The translations under genes were made by a program, and so were the position numbers. 38,064 bases of DNA from an uncultured Acidimicrobiales bacterium (GTDB lineage Bacteria > Actinomycetota > Acidimicrobiia > Acidimicrobiales > SHLQ01). Location: assembly GCA_938015295.1 (NCBI GenBank), contig CALLQB010000074.1:1-38064 (forward strand), given 5' to 3'. Positions 24,454 to 32,538 of this stretch are shown here, one piece after another. How positions within the stretch are numbered: position 1 is the first letter of the stretch; every line of letters begins with the position of its first letter. The notes beneath the pieces were generated by a model, which saw nothing but the letters and a program-made list of their open reading frames with translations, was not told the origin of the DNA and did no database searches.

Positions 24454-25092
24454 ATGCAGATAGCCATCGCACTCTTCGATCGATTTACCGCGCTTGATGC
24501 CGTTGGCCCCTACGAGGTGCTGCAACGGCTGCCCGGAGCCTCGGTGACCTTTGTGGCCGAGAAGCGGGGCGAGGTGCGCACCGACAACGGGTTTCTTGGC
24601 GTAACCGCCGATGCCGTGTTCTCCGAAGTCCCCTCTCCCGATGTGGTCGTGGTGCCCGGGGGCATCGGTACCTCGAAGCTGCGAGAGCCCGGCGCCATCC
24701 ACGAGTGGGTTACCAACGCGCATCAGACGTCGACCTTTACCACCTCGGTCTGTACCGGGGCGGAAGTACTCGCAGTGGCCGGTCTGCTCGACGGGCTCAA
24801 GGCGACCACACACTGGTCGTCGTACGAAGTGCTCGAGAAGATGGGTGCGATGCCCACTGGTCAGCGGGTTGTCGAGAACCTCGGCGAACGCATCATCACC
24901 GCCGCTGGCGTGTCGTCGGGCATCGACATGGCGTTGCGGCTCAGCGAGCTGCTCGTGGACGAAACGGCAGCAAAGGCTATGCAGCTGATGATCGAATACG
25001 ATCCTGAGCCGCCATTTGATGCCGGCTCGGTAGAAAAAGCAGGCGACGAGGTCATGACCCGTTTGCTCGAGTACTTGGTCGACAAAACCTGA
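24454..25092 (+). CDS. DJ-1/PfpI family protein, isonitrile-hydratase-like
   Basis: This 212-residue protein has the glutamine-amidotransferase-like fold. The family nucleophile is present in TSVCTGAEVLAVAGLLDGL at the elbow after a strand, and the N-terminal DAVGPYEVL acid-containing segment and VVVPGGIGTSKL are typical of the group with isonitrile hydratases and ThiJ-like proteins. THWSSYEVLEKMG and DGERIITAAG-like text (LGERIITAAGVSSGIDMALRL) also match. AraC-type helix-turn-helix extensions found in some relatives are absent. The substrate is unknown; candidate roles are small-molecule hydration or glyoxal handling. It starts at 24454, apparently leaderless, and converges on the gene at 25107. 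Confidence 0.85.
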   Translation: MQIAIALFDRFTALDAVGPYEVLQRLPGASVTFVAEKRGEVRTDNGFLGVTADAVFSEVPSPDVVVVPGGIGTSKLREPGAIHEWVTNAHQTSTFTTSVCTGAEVLAVAGLLDGLKATTHWSSYEVLEKMGAMPTGQRVVENLGERIITAAGVSSGIDMALRLSELLVDETAAKAMQLMIEYDPEPPFDAGSVEKAGDEVMTRLLEYLVDKT

Positions 25093-25106
25093 CCGATAGC
25101 CAGGAG

Positions 25107-25973
25107 CTACAACTCAGCGACCAGCTGATCGACAGCCACCGGCTTCGCGAGCACCCCGAGTTGCAGCAAGGTGGCCGCGGCATCTTCGATGATGTCGCGG
25201 TCGAACGTTTCGTTGCCAGCCCAGCTGGTGGCGCCGAACCATTCGGCGGCCACGGTCGGGTCGAGATGGTGATGTTTCGACACTGCGCTTGCTGCTTCGG
25301 TCACCGGCAGTGCTTCGAACGTCTTTGCCCAGGTTGCGGCCACGGCCAGCACGGCTCGAACCTCGTCGGCTCGTTCGGCGAGCACGTCGTTTCGCACGGC
25401 GATGGTGAACGACGGCCATGGCGTGGGTTGCATACCAGTCCGGGTGAAGTCGCCGGCCTCAACAAGAGGTGAGGTCATGAACCGGTCCCACAGAAAGATC
25501 TCGGAGTCGCCGGCGAGCAGGCTCTCGCGGGCACCGCCGATGGTGCCGACAACGACAAACGATTCCTCGGTGGGCTGGGGAAGCCCGAGTCGATCGGCCA
25601 AGACAAACGCCATCAGGTGCGAGCCTGATCCAAAACGTGAGATCGCAAACCGGTGGTCGGACGTGATCTGTGTCTCGTCGTCGATTGGTCCAGCAGCAGC
25701 GGTATGCACTCCCCATTGCAGGGGCGACGTTGTGTAGAGCCGCACGATGCGAGACGGATTACCCTCGGCAATAGCTTTGATCGTGCCGTCGGTGAGCGCT
25801 ACCGCAATGTCGAGTTCGTCCTCGGCGAGCGCAGCCATCATCTGGCCGGTGCCGCTCTTTTGATCGCGCCAATCGAGGTCGGTTCCGGTGCGATGAAACG
25901 AACCGGTTGCATTTGCGAGATGCCAGGGGAGATTGAAGTGTTCGGGGACGCCACCGACAACGAGAGATTTCAC
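25107..25973 (-). CDS. Cytosolic periplasmic-binding-protein-fold protein (Ca3427-like)
   Basis: The 288-residue protein resembles NMT1/THI5-like and Ca3427-type solute-binding folds: VGGVPEHFNLPWHLANATGSF, GTGQMMAALAEDELDIAVAL, SRFGSGSHLMAFVLADRLGL, VVGTIGGARESLLAGDSEIF. Relatives in yeasts and bacteria are tied, loosely, to thiamine or other small-molecule metabolism. No signal peptide or lipobox is present, so it is not an ordinary transporter binding protein, and no permease or ATPase is adjacent. It starts 9 nt after the wzy-like stop and may be co-transcribed with the polysaccharide pair, though a functional link is not evident. Confidence 0.65.
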   Translation of the reverse strand: MKSLVVGGVPEHFNLPWHLANATGSFHRTGTDLDWRDQKSGTGQMMAALAEDELDIAVALTDGTIKAIAEGNPSRIVRLYTTSPLQWGVHTAAAGPIDDETQITSDHRFAISRFGSGSHLMAFVLADRLGLPQPTEESFVVVGTIGGARESLLAGDSEIFLWDRFMTSPLVEAGDFTRTGMQPTPWPSFTIAVRNDVLAERADEVRAVLAVAATWAKTFEALPVTEAASAVSKHHHLDPTVAAEWFGATSWAGNETFDRDIIEDAAATLLQLGVLAKPVAVDQLVAEL

Positions 25974-25982
25974 TCGATCAGG

Positions 25983-27431
25983 CTACTTGGCGCGCATCTC
26001 CACTGGGGGAGCGAGCGGTACGAGCGACAACGCGAGAAGCGTGTAGAGCACATCGGCGCTCGCCCGAAACGTCAGGTGCGAGTCGATAAGCATGAGCACC
26101 GCGGTGGCGAAGAAGCCGACAAAGGCGCCTGTTGCTGCGGCCGACAACCATTTGTCTGATCGACGTACCCGGCGCCAGGTTGCCCGAAGCGAAGTGACCT
26201 GGAAGGCAACGACGGCGAACAAGAGCAACACGCCGCCGATCCAAAGCATGGCCAAGTAGCCGCTTTCGATAAAGACTGTGCCGGTGATGTTGTTGGTATC
26301 GAGCTTTGACGTTTCGGGTCTGACACTCCAGATCCAGTTGTCGTCGGTGGCCAGTTCGGGCAAGAAGAAGCTTTGGAGGTTGGCCACCCGGTCGGCCCAG
26401 CTGCGTGGGAGCTGGTTGAACCCCTCGAATTCTTCGAGTCGCTTGGCCACCACGGGCCAGAGCGGAACGAGAGCGAGGCCGCCAATGAACGGAATGAGGC
26501 CGAGATAGTACGTGCGCCTGATGACAAGGAGGCAGATAATCACGGCGCAGGCCATCGCGATAATGGTCGACATTTGTGCCGTGGCAAGGCCGGCCAGCCC
26601 GAGGAGTGCTGTAGCGGCGCCTGCGATCAAGGTCGAGGGGTGACGCCAGCTTCTGAGCCCATTGGATTGCAACGAATGAAAGAGCAGCGACATTGCGACG
26701 GCGAACAGACTCGACAGGTACATACCCAGAAGAATCGCGTTGCCGATCGTCGAGGTGGTCTTGCCGATGAAGAAGTGTTCGGTGACTTCCCAGCCAAGGT
26801 CGAGGAACAGTTCGTTGACCCTGGCGGTCGCAGCTGTTTGCACGAGCGCGATTAAGGCGACGATGGCGCCCGTTGTCAGCATGGTTAGTAGGGCGAGCCG
26901 GACGTGTTTGGTCGAGCGGACGGCGATGCGGATAACGAGGTAGAGGGCGAAGTATTTGGGAAACACCAGTAGCTGACCAATGCCGTCGGTGGTGAGTGGC
27001 CGTCCGCGCCAGAGGTTGAGTAACACCGGCGACACCGATCCGGCGAACGCGACCACAGCAAACGCAATGTCGACAGTGCACAGCCGGATTCGAACGCTGC
27101 GTCCAGACAGGAACAGCACTGCCAGTCGAAGTCCCACTGCAGCTACGACGGCGAACAGCACCAACTCGTGGGCCCGAAACCCTGGGACGAAGGTGCCTCG
27201 CTCCTGTGCGGCGAGCAGCGGTGTTGTCACCAGCACCGCAAAGACGCCGAGCATTGGGTTCCGTGCGATCGCCAGCACGACAAGAAGCCCGACCAACGCA
27301 AAAATTGCCAGCGAGCCAATCAGCGCAAGGCCCAGGCCCAGAAGAACCGCCACCCCGACCAGCCCGACACCAATGGCTGTCGCGTCGCGGCTGGGCACGC
27401 CAGGTGTTGGAAGCTGAAGCGTTGCTGCCAC
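25983..27431 (-). CDS. O-antigen ligase/polymerase (Wzy/WaaL)-like membrane protein
   Basis: This 482-residue protein has about ten to twelve hydrophobic segments and the long polar loop typical of Wzy/WaaL proteins, which join polysaccharide units or ligate them to carriers at the outer face of the membrane. The loop lies at about residues 330-385 (RLEEFEGFNQLPRSWADRVA, and on through WIWSVRPETSKLDTNNITGT). GTVFIESGYLAMLWIGG just after it is a recognisable family segment. The GTG start is 5 nt after the stop of the Wzz-like gene, so the two form an operon. Polysaccharide type is unknown. Confidence 0.78.
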   Translation of the reverse strand: MAATLQLPTPGVPSRDATAIGVGLVGVAVLLGLGLALIGSLAIFALVGLLVVLAIARNPMLGVFAVLVTTPLLAAQERGTFVPGFRAHELVLFAVVAAVGLRLAVLFLSGRSVRIRLCTVDIAFAVVAFAGSVSPVLLNLWRGRPLTTDGIGQLLVFPKYFALYLVIRIAVRSTKHVRLALLTMLTTGAIVALIALVQTAATARVNELFLDLGWEVTEHFFIGKTTSTIGNAILLGMYLSSLFAVAMSLLFHSLQSNGLRSWRHPSTLIAGAATALLGLAGLATAQMSTIIAMACAVIICLLVIRRTYYLGLIPFIGGLALVPLWPVVAKRLEEFEGFNQLPRSWADRVANLQSFFLPELATDDNWIWSVRPETSKLDTNNITGTVFIESGYLAMLWIGGVLLLFAVVAFQVTSLRATWRRVRRSDKWLSAAATGAFVGFFATAVLMLIDSHLTFRASADVLYTLLALSLVPLAPPVEMRAK

Positions 27432-27436
27432 CGAAG

Positions 27437-28222
27437 TCAGTCGACGATGAGTGGCGTCGAGCGCCGAAGGAGCACGATTGCTGCCCCGGCGAGGACAAAG
27501 CCGCCAAGAAGGCCGAGCGCTGCGGTGCGGATCGGCCTTGGTTCGACCGGGTCATCGGTGACCCAGGCGGTGGACGCAGCTTCGGCGTAGATAAGGACCT
27601 CACCTCGTTGTAGCTGTCGCCAGACGTCGACGTGGATTGCGAGTTCTTTCAAGATGCGGTCGTAGTCGGCCTCGGCATCCTCTTGAGCGTCGAGATCGCC
27701 GGCAGCGGTCGCCGATTTTAGCCGGTCACGCACCTCGTCCTTTTCTTCTTCGAGTTCTTCGAAGTCAGCCTTGTTTTCGGCAAAGCCGGGTATGTCGTCG
27801 AGATCGGTTCGCACCGACGCGATGTAAGCGTCGACGAAGTCCTGGGTGAGCTTGCGGGCGCGGTCTCGATCTTCGTCGAGAATGTTGAAGCGAAGGACTG
27901 TGCTCTCGTCGTTGACGCCGATGCTGACGTTATCGACGGTGAGACGGTCGACGATGGCTTGTGCGGTGGTGTCGTTGGCCGCCGCGACCTTTTCGGCCAG
28001 CGCACGGTCTTGGGCCCGCAGCTCTTGGGAGGCAAGAAGCCGGTCGGTGACCGCAAACTCAGGGTTATCGACGGTGTGGTAAACATCGGCTTCGCCCTGG
28101 TAGAGCTCGGTGCGGGTGGAAGCGACAGCGAAGCCAATCAGCGCTGGGAGGAGAACCAGCGCAGCAAGGAGCAGCACCATCGACCGGGTGGGGAGACGCC
28201 AGACACTGGCAGATTCGGTCAT
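27437..28222 (-). CDS. Wzz/chain-length-determinant-like protein
   Basis: The 261-residue protein has the classic two-span layout of chain-length regulators: a membrane segment at about residues 16-35 (VLLLAALVLLPALIGFAVAS) and one at 232-252, with a long extracytoplasmic part between. That part contains a charged coiled coil (about 150-200: FEELEEEKDEVRDRLKSATA). Such proteins set polymer length by working with Wzy, and the Wzy-like gene follows 5 nt later. The tyrosine-kinase domain joined to some relatives is absent. A TACTCT box lies 8 nt before the ATG, within an inverted repeat. Confidence 0.75.
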   Translation of the reverse strand: MTESASVWRLPTRSMVLLLAALVLLPALIGFAVASTRTELYQGEADVYHTVDNPEFAVTDRLLASQELRAQDRALAEKVAAANDTTAQAIVDRLTVDNVSIGVNDESTVLRFNILDEDRDRARKLTQDFVDAYIASVRTDLDDIPGFAENKADFEELEEEKDEVRDRLKSATAAGDLDAQEDAEADYDRILKELAIHVDVWRQLQRGEVLIYAEAASTAWVTDDPVEPRPIRTAALGLLGGFVLAGAAIVLLRRSTPLIVD

Positions 28223-28228
28223 ATCTCA

Positions 28229-28246
28229 CGAGAGTACCCACTCTCG
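28229..28246. promoter_or_regulatory. Inverted repeat covering the -10 of the Wzz-like gene
   Basis: CGAGAGT and ACTCTCG flank the spacer ACCC. On the minus strand the TACTCT box (28236-28231) is 8 nt from the ATG at 28222, and the right arm overlaps it. It may be an operator or an early RNA hairpin. Confidence 0.45.
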
Positions 28247-28250
28247 GGAG

Positions 28251-28297
28251 CCTGTCGAGGGACAGGCCCTTTCTAGGTCCGTTCGACCTAGAAAGGG
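28251..28297 (-). terminator. valS terminator: two stacked perfect hairpins
   Basis: The longer stem pairs CCCTTTCTAGGTC (28267-28279) with GACCTAGAAAGGG (28285-28297) over a 5-nt loop. A second stem pairs CCTGTC with GACAGG (28251-28266) over GAGG. They follow the valS stop directly. The T-run (28299-28303) lies on the plus-strand side and forms part of the valS stop codon, so on the minus strand the hairpins lack a U tract. In actinobacteria such hairpins can still terminate. Confidence 0.65.
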
Positions 28298-28301
28298 ATT
28301 T

Positions 28302-31300
28302 TTAGGTGTCGAGCGCGGTGCGAGCGGTTCTGGCTGCCTCGAGATCGGCGTTGGCGGCCACCAGTTGATCGCGGCTTTCTTGCACCAGCTCGGGTTTGGC
28401 GTTATTAACGTAGCCCTCGTTGCTGAGGCGGCCTTCGAGGTTCTTGATGTTGCCTTCGAGATCGGCGATGACCTTGTCGAGGCGTTCGGCCTCGGCGCCA
28501 AGGTCGACCTCTTCGACAAGGTCGGAGACGATGACCTGTGATCCTTCGAACGCAATCGAGCTCGATACCTGAGGCAGTTCGCCGCTGCTGCTGGCAACGG
28601 TGCCGACGTTGGCCAGGGTTTCGATCATGCCGCCGGCGGCATCGATGAGGTTTTGTATCGCTTCGTCGACGTGCACGGTGATCTTTTGTTTCGGTTTCAC
28701 CGCCCGAGCTGCCCGAAGGCGACGGATCTCGGTGGCGAGTTCGTGTGCTCGACCGAAGGTTTTCGCGGCATCGGTGTCAATGAGCGACGCGTCGACCACT
28801 GGCCACGTTGCAACGATGGCGAGCTCGGAGGCTGGGAGCTCGAGGCCGGCTATGTTGCCGACCTTCGCTGCGCTGACCGCTGGCCAAAGAGCCTCGGTGA
28901 TGAACGGGCAGACCGGATGCATGACACGAAGAATTGCGTCGAGCACCGAACCGAGCACGACCTGCTGGCTCGGAGTGACGGCGAGCGTTGGTTTGATGGC
29001 TTCGAGATAGTTGTCGCAGAAGTCGTTCCACACGAAGTGATAGAGCGTGTCGGCGTAGACGTTGAACTGGTAGTTATCGACTGCAGCGTCGAGGGTGGTG
29101 ATGGTCTCGGCCAGTCGCGACACAATCCATTTGTCGACGAACGTGGTCGTGGGGGCCGCCATGTCGACGGCCTCGGCCGACGCCTGTGCGCCTTCGAGGT
29201 TGCCCAGCGCGAACCGGGTGGCGTTCCAGACCTTGTTGGCAAAGTTGCGACCCACGTCGAACTTAGGCGAGCTGTTGCGGCCGAGAGGGATCTCGGCGGT
29301 GGGTTCAGCGATACCGGCGGCGATGCCGTAGTTGCTGACCATCTGTCTGCCATCGCCTGCCGGCGAATCCTGGATCGGCGCGGCAACGGTATGTCCCGCA
29401 GAGGTCGTGATGTAGGTCGGGGTGAACGCCTCGCCGGTATGCGGGCAAATGATGTCGACCGGCATCCGCACATCCTGGGTTTCGGTGGACATCTGCACAA
29501 GGCTGAACCGCATCGCATCGGCGCCGTGGCTGTGGATTATGTCGCGAGGGTCGACACCGTTGCCGAGGCTCTTCGACATCTTCTGGCCGTGGCCGTCCTG
29601 TACGAAGGTGTTGATGTAGACGTCGGTAAACGGCACTTGACCGTCGAGGAAGTAGCGGTTGAACATCACCATGCGGCTCACCCAGAGGGTGATGATTTCG
29701 CGTGCAGTCACCAGGACCGAGGTGGGGTTGAACGTGTCGAGTAGCCCGGCGGTGTCGGGGTAATCCTCGGGCCATGGCCAGCCCATGGTCGACATCGGCC
29801 AGAGGCCCGACGAGAACCACGTGTCGAGCACATCGGGGTCACGCACAAAGCCATCGGCTTCGATTGCGGCGACCAACTGCGGCTCGTCCATCGACTGGTC
29901 GGCACGGGGGAGCCGCCCGAGCGAGCTCGCCGGGGGGACGCTGATGCTTTCTTCGATCTCGTCGACCGTTACTCGCCGGGCAAGATGTGCGGCGCCCGCG
30001 GCGACCCATGCGCTGTCGACGGGCTGGGCGACATCGACCTCGACACCGTCGAGCGCTGCAAGTACCTCGGGGGTTGCCACGTCGTTGGCGACCAGGCGGT
30101 TCCAGACCGGAATCTGGTGACCCCACCAGAGCTGGCGGCTGATGCACCAGTCGCGGATGTTTTCGTGCCACGTCTGATAGGTGCGGGCGTAGCGTTTCGG
30201 TTGGAACTGCAGGTCGCCGTCACCGTTTGCGTCGCCTCGGGGAGAAACTCCCTCTGGCATCGAGTCGGTCTGGTCGGACGATTGGGCACGAAGCGCCGAA
30301 CCACGCAGGCGGTCGTCGGTGACCGCGACATACCACTGGTCGGACAACCATGGCTCGATCGGCACGTGGCTGCGGTAGCTGTGGCCCACCGAGTGCGAGT
30401 AGTCGATGACCCGATCGAGCAGTCCGTTGGTTTCGAACCACGCAACGATGGCCGTGCGGGCGTCTTCGCGGCTCAGGCCAACAAACTGCTGGGCTTCATC
30501 GCTGACGTCGTCCCAGCCGTACTGGTCGGTGATGCCGCCGTCGGGGCCCATGATGTTGATAACCGGCAGGTCGTGGCGAAGACCGATGTCCCAGTCGTTG
30601 GGATCGTGCGCTGGAGTTACCTTGAGGAAGCCGCTAGCGATTTGGGCTTTGGCGTCACCGTCGGGGTCTGCCATCACCACATAGTCGTCCTCAACGATAG
30701 GAATCGTGCGGCCGACGATCGGCAGGATGACCTCTTTGCCTCGCACTGCTTCGGCAAGCGGATCGTTGGGGTTTACCGCCACGGCGGTGTCGCCGAGCAT
30801 GGTTTCGGGGCGGGTGGTGGCGACCGTGACATGGCCAGAGCCGTCGGCGAGCGGGTAGTTGAGGTACCACATGTGCCCTTCGACATCTTCCATCTCGACC
30901 TCGTCGTCGGCCAGGGCGGTGCGCGTTACGGGGTCCCAGTTGACGAGACGTTTGCCCCGGTAGATCAGGCCATCGCGAAAGAGTACGAAGAAGGCGTGGC
31001 GCACGGCGGTGGCGCACATGTCGTCCATGGTGAACCGGGTGCGGTCGTAGTCGCAGCTTGCGCCCATCGACTGCAGTTGGTCGAGGATGGTGGCCTCGTA
31101 TTCGTCTTTCCACTCTTGGGTTTTTTCGACGAATGCCTCGCGTCCCATCTCGAGCCGCTTGGTGCCTTGCGCCAGAAGGCGTTTTTCGACGACGGTCTGC
31201 GTGGCGATTCCTGCATGGTCGGTGCCGGGCATCCAAAGTGTGGGGTAGCCCTTCATGCGGTGGTAGCGGACAAGCACGTCTTGCAGCGTGTTGTTGAGCG

Positions 31301-31493
31301 CATGGCCGAGATGCAGCGCTGCGGTGACGTTGGGCGGCGGGATAACTACCGAGTAGGTGCCATCGGGTGCCGGCGCGGTGGGGTCGGCCGCATAGGCGTT
31401 GGCGGCTTCCCAGCGGGCGAGCACCTCGGGTTCGGCCTCGGCTGGGGCGTAGGTTTTGGCGAGTTCGTTCGGGGTGGAGCTTGGCGCAGACAT
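28302..31493 (-). CDS. valS: Valyl-tRNA synthetase
   Basis: This class I synthetase of 1063 residues charges tRNA-Val. The ATG at 31493 gives a normal start; the longer frame to 31544 does not. The HIGH motif is HLGH (61-64) in IPPPNVTAALHLGHALNN. KMSKSLGNGVDPRD is the KMSKS loop. The editing domain lies between them (GDTAVAVNPNDPLAEAVRGK, and on to AHDPNDWDIGLRHDL), with VGHSYRSHVPIEPWLSDQW after it. The C-terminal coiled coil that clasps the tRNA is intact (LDKVIADLEGNIKNLEGRL). The length slightly exceeds the usual 880-950 and reflects several insertions, among them a Ser/Pro-rich stretch near the second third. A TAGCCT box lies 8 nt before the ATG. Confidence 0.97.
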   Translation of the reverse strand: MSAPSSTPNELAKTYAPAEAEPEVLARWEAANAYAADPTAPAPDGTYSVVIPPPNVTAALHLGHALNNTLQDVLVRYHRMKGYPTLWMPGTDHAGIATQTVVEKRLLAQGTKRLEMGREAFVEKTQEWKDEYEATILDQLQSMGASCDYDRTRFTMDDMCATAVRHAFFVLFRDGLIYRGKRLVNWDPVTRTALADDEVEMEDVEGHMWYLNYPLADGSGHVTVATTRPETMLGDTAVAVNPNDPLAEAVRGKEVILPIVGRTIPIVEDDYVVMADPDGDAKAQIASGFLKVTPAHDPNDWDIGLRHDLPVINIMGPDGGITDQYGWDDVSDEAQQFVGLSREDARTAIVAWFETNGLLDRVIDYSHSVGHSYRSHVPIEPWLSDQWYVAVTDDRLRGSALRAQSSDQTDSMPEGVSPRGDANGDGDLQFQPKRYARTYQTWHENIRDWCISRQLWWGHQIPVWNRLVANDVATPEVLAALDGVEVDVAQPVDSAWVAAGAAHLARRVTVDEIEESISVPPASSLGRLPRADQSMDEPQLVAAIEADGFVRDPDVLDTWFSSGLWPMSTMGWPWPEDYPDTAGLLDTFNPTSVLVTAREIITLWVSRMVMFNRYFLDGQVPFTDVYINTFVQDGHGQKMSKSLGNGVDPRDIIHSHGADAMRFSLVQMSTETQDVRMPVDIICPHTGEAFTPTYITTSAGHTVAAPIQDSPAGDGRQMVSNYGIAAGIAEPTAEIPLGRNSSPKFDVGRNFANKVWNATRFALGNLEGAQASAEAVDMAAPTTTFVDKWIVSRLAETITTLDAAVDNYQFNVYADTLYHFVWNDFCDNYLEAIKPTLAVTPSQQVVLGSVLDAILRVMHPVCPFITEALWPAVSAAKVGNIAGLELPASELAIVATWPVVDASLIDTDAAKTFGRAHELATEIRRLRAARAVKPKQKITVHVDEAIQNLIDAAGGMIETLANVGTVASSSGELPQVSSSIAFEGSQVIVSDLVEEVDLGAEAERLDKVIADLEGNIKNLEGRLSNEGYVNNAKPELVQESRDQLVAANADLEAARTARTALDT

Positions 31494-31501
31494 TGCAAAG
31501 C

Positions 31502-31507
31502 AGGCTA
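31502..31507 (-). promoter_or_regulatory. -10 box for valS
   Basis: TAGCCT on the minus strand lies 8 nt before the ATG at 31493, with no ribosome site and no T-box-like leader. Near-leaderless initiation is likely. Confidence 0.4.
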
Positions 31508-31569
31508 CCGCTGCGGGGCCAGCCGACGAGCACCGGATAGCCACGCAGTACCTTTGGCCGGAGCTGCTC

Positions 31570-31575
31570 TACGCT
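31570..31575 (+). promoter_or_regulatory. -10 box, leaderless start of the nitronate monooxygenase gene
   Basis: TACGCT lies 6 nt before the GTG at 31582. The same hexamer and spacing occur ahead of the S9 peptidase gene. Confidence 0.45.
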
Positions 31576-31581
31576 TGGCGG

Positions 31582-32538
31582 GTGACATCGAACCCGGCTA
31601 GCGCAAACACAACTCAGCTCTGCTCCATCTTGGGGATTGCGCGGCCGGTGTTGTTGGCACCGATGGCGAAGATCGCCGGCGGCCGGTTGGCTGCTGCGGT
31701 GTCTTCGGCTGGCGGCTTCGGCGTCGTCGGCGGCGGCTACGGCGACCCCGAGTGGCTGGCCGGTGAGATGATGCACGTAGATGCGGCAAACGTAGGCAAT
31801 GTTGGTATTGGGCTTATCACCTGGAACATGGGTCCCGACGCCGTCACCAACGCGCTGAGCTACAAACCGCACGCCCTGTGGTTGTCGTTTGGCGATCCAA
31901 CGCCGTACATCGACGAGATCCACGCTGCTGGTGCGGTCGCGATCTGCCAGGTAGGCACCGTCGCCGAGGCGGTTGCCGCAGCGGGGGCGGGCGCTGATGT
32001 TCTTGTTGCGCAGGGGAGCGAGGCCGGTGGACACGGTCGTCCTGGTCGCACGCTCTTTGGGTTGCTCCCAGCGATCGCTGCTGCTTGCCCATCGATTCCG
32101 CTTGTCGCTGCCGGGGGCATCACCGATCAGGCCGGCCTCGACGCAGCGAAGGCACTTGGCGCAAGCGGCGTAGCGTTAGGAACTGCGCTGTACGCCACCG
32201 AAGAAGCCAATGATGCGCCTGAAGCGAAACAGCGGCTGGTCGATTCGATCGGTGACGATACGGTGCACAGTGTCGTGTACGACCTGATCCGTGGACCCGT
32301 TTGGCCCGAGGGCTACACCGGTCGGTCGATCCGCACGACGCTGACCGACCAGTGGGCTGGCCGCGAAGATGAGCTACGCGAGGTGGTCGAGCCGTTGATT
32401 GCGCAACATCAAAAGGCGGCCGCCGAGGCAGACATGTCGATCCGTGTGGTGTGGGCCGGCGAAGGACTCGATGCAATCACCGCTGTCGAACCGGCCCGAA
32501 ACGTCGTCGCACGATTCGCCCCAGTTACACCGGGTTGA
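31582..32538 (+). CDS. Nitronate monooxygenase family flavoprotein (NMO/2-nitropropane dioxygenase)
   Basis: This FMN-dependent TIM-barrel enzyme of 318 residues oxidises nitronates such as propionate-3-nitronate to protect metabolism. The N-terminal ARPVLLAPMAKIAGGRLAAA, the segment VLVAQGSEAGGHGRPGRTLF with the family histidine, and the FMN-phosphate site PLVAAGGITDQAGLDAAKALGASGVALGTAL are clear. Enoyl-ACP reductase FabK is a close relative in fold and remains possible, but the gene context gives no fatty-acid synthesis genes. The GTG at 31582 is chosen because the frame further up overlaps valS and is not family-like. Its 3' end overlaps the convergent GAF protein gene by 14 bp. Confidence 0.87.
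   Translation: MTSNPASANTTQLCSILGIARPVLLAPMAKIAGGRLAAAVSSAGGFGVVGGGYGDPEWLAGEMMHVDAANVGNVGIGLITWNMGPDAVTNALSYKPHALWLSFGDPTPYIDEIHAAGAVAICQVGTVAEAVAAAGAGADVLVAQGSEAGGHGRPGRTLFGLLPAIAAACPSIPLVAAGGITDQAGLDAAKALGASGVALGTALYATEEANDAPEAKQRLVDSIGDDTVHSVVYDLIRGPVWPEGYTGRSIRTTLTDQWAGREDELREVVEPLIAQHQKAAAEADMSIRVVWAGEGLDAITAVEPARNVVARFAPVTPG

Noticed and set aside
25978..27603. A 541-codon frame overlapping the Wzy-like and Wzz-like genes on the same strand
   Set aside because: It is Arg/Pro/Ser-rich without hydrophobic pattern, while the chosen frames show clear membrane segments and family motifs.
29985..31601. A 538-codon open frame on the plus strand opposite valS
   Set aside because: It is a shadow of the strong codon bias of valS; its translation has no family-like motifs, and valS itself is certain.
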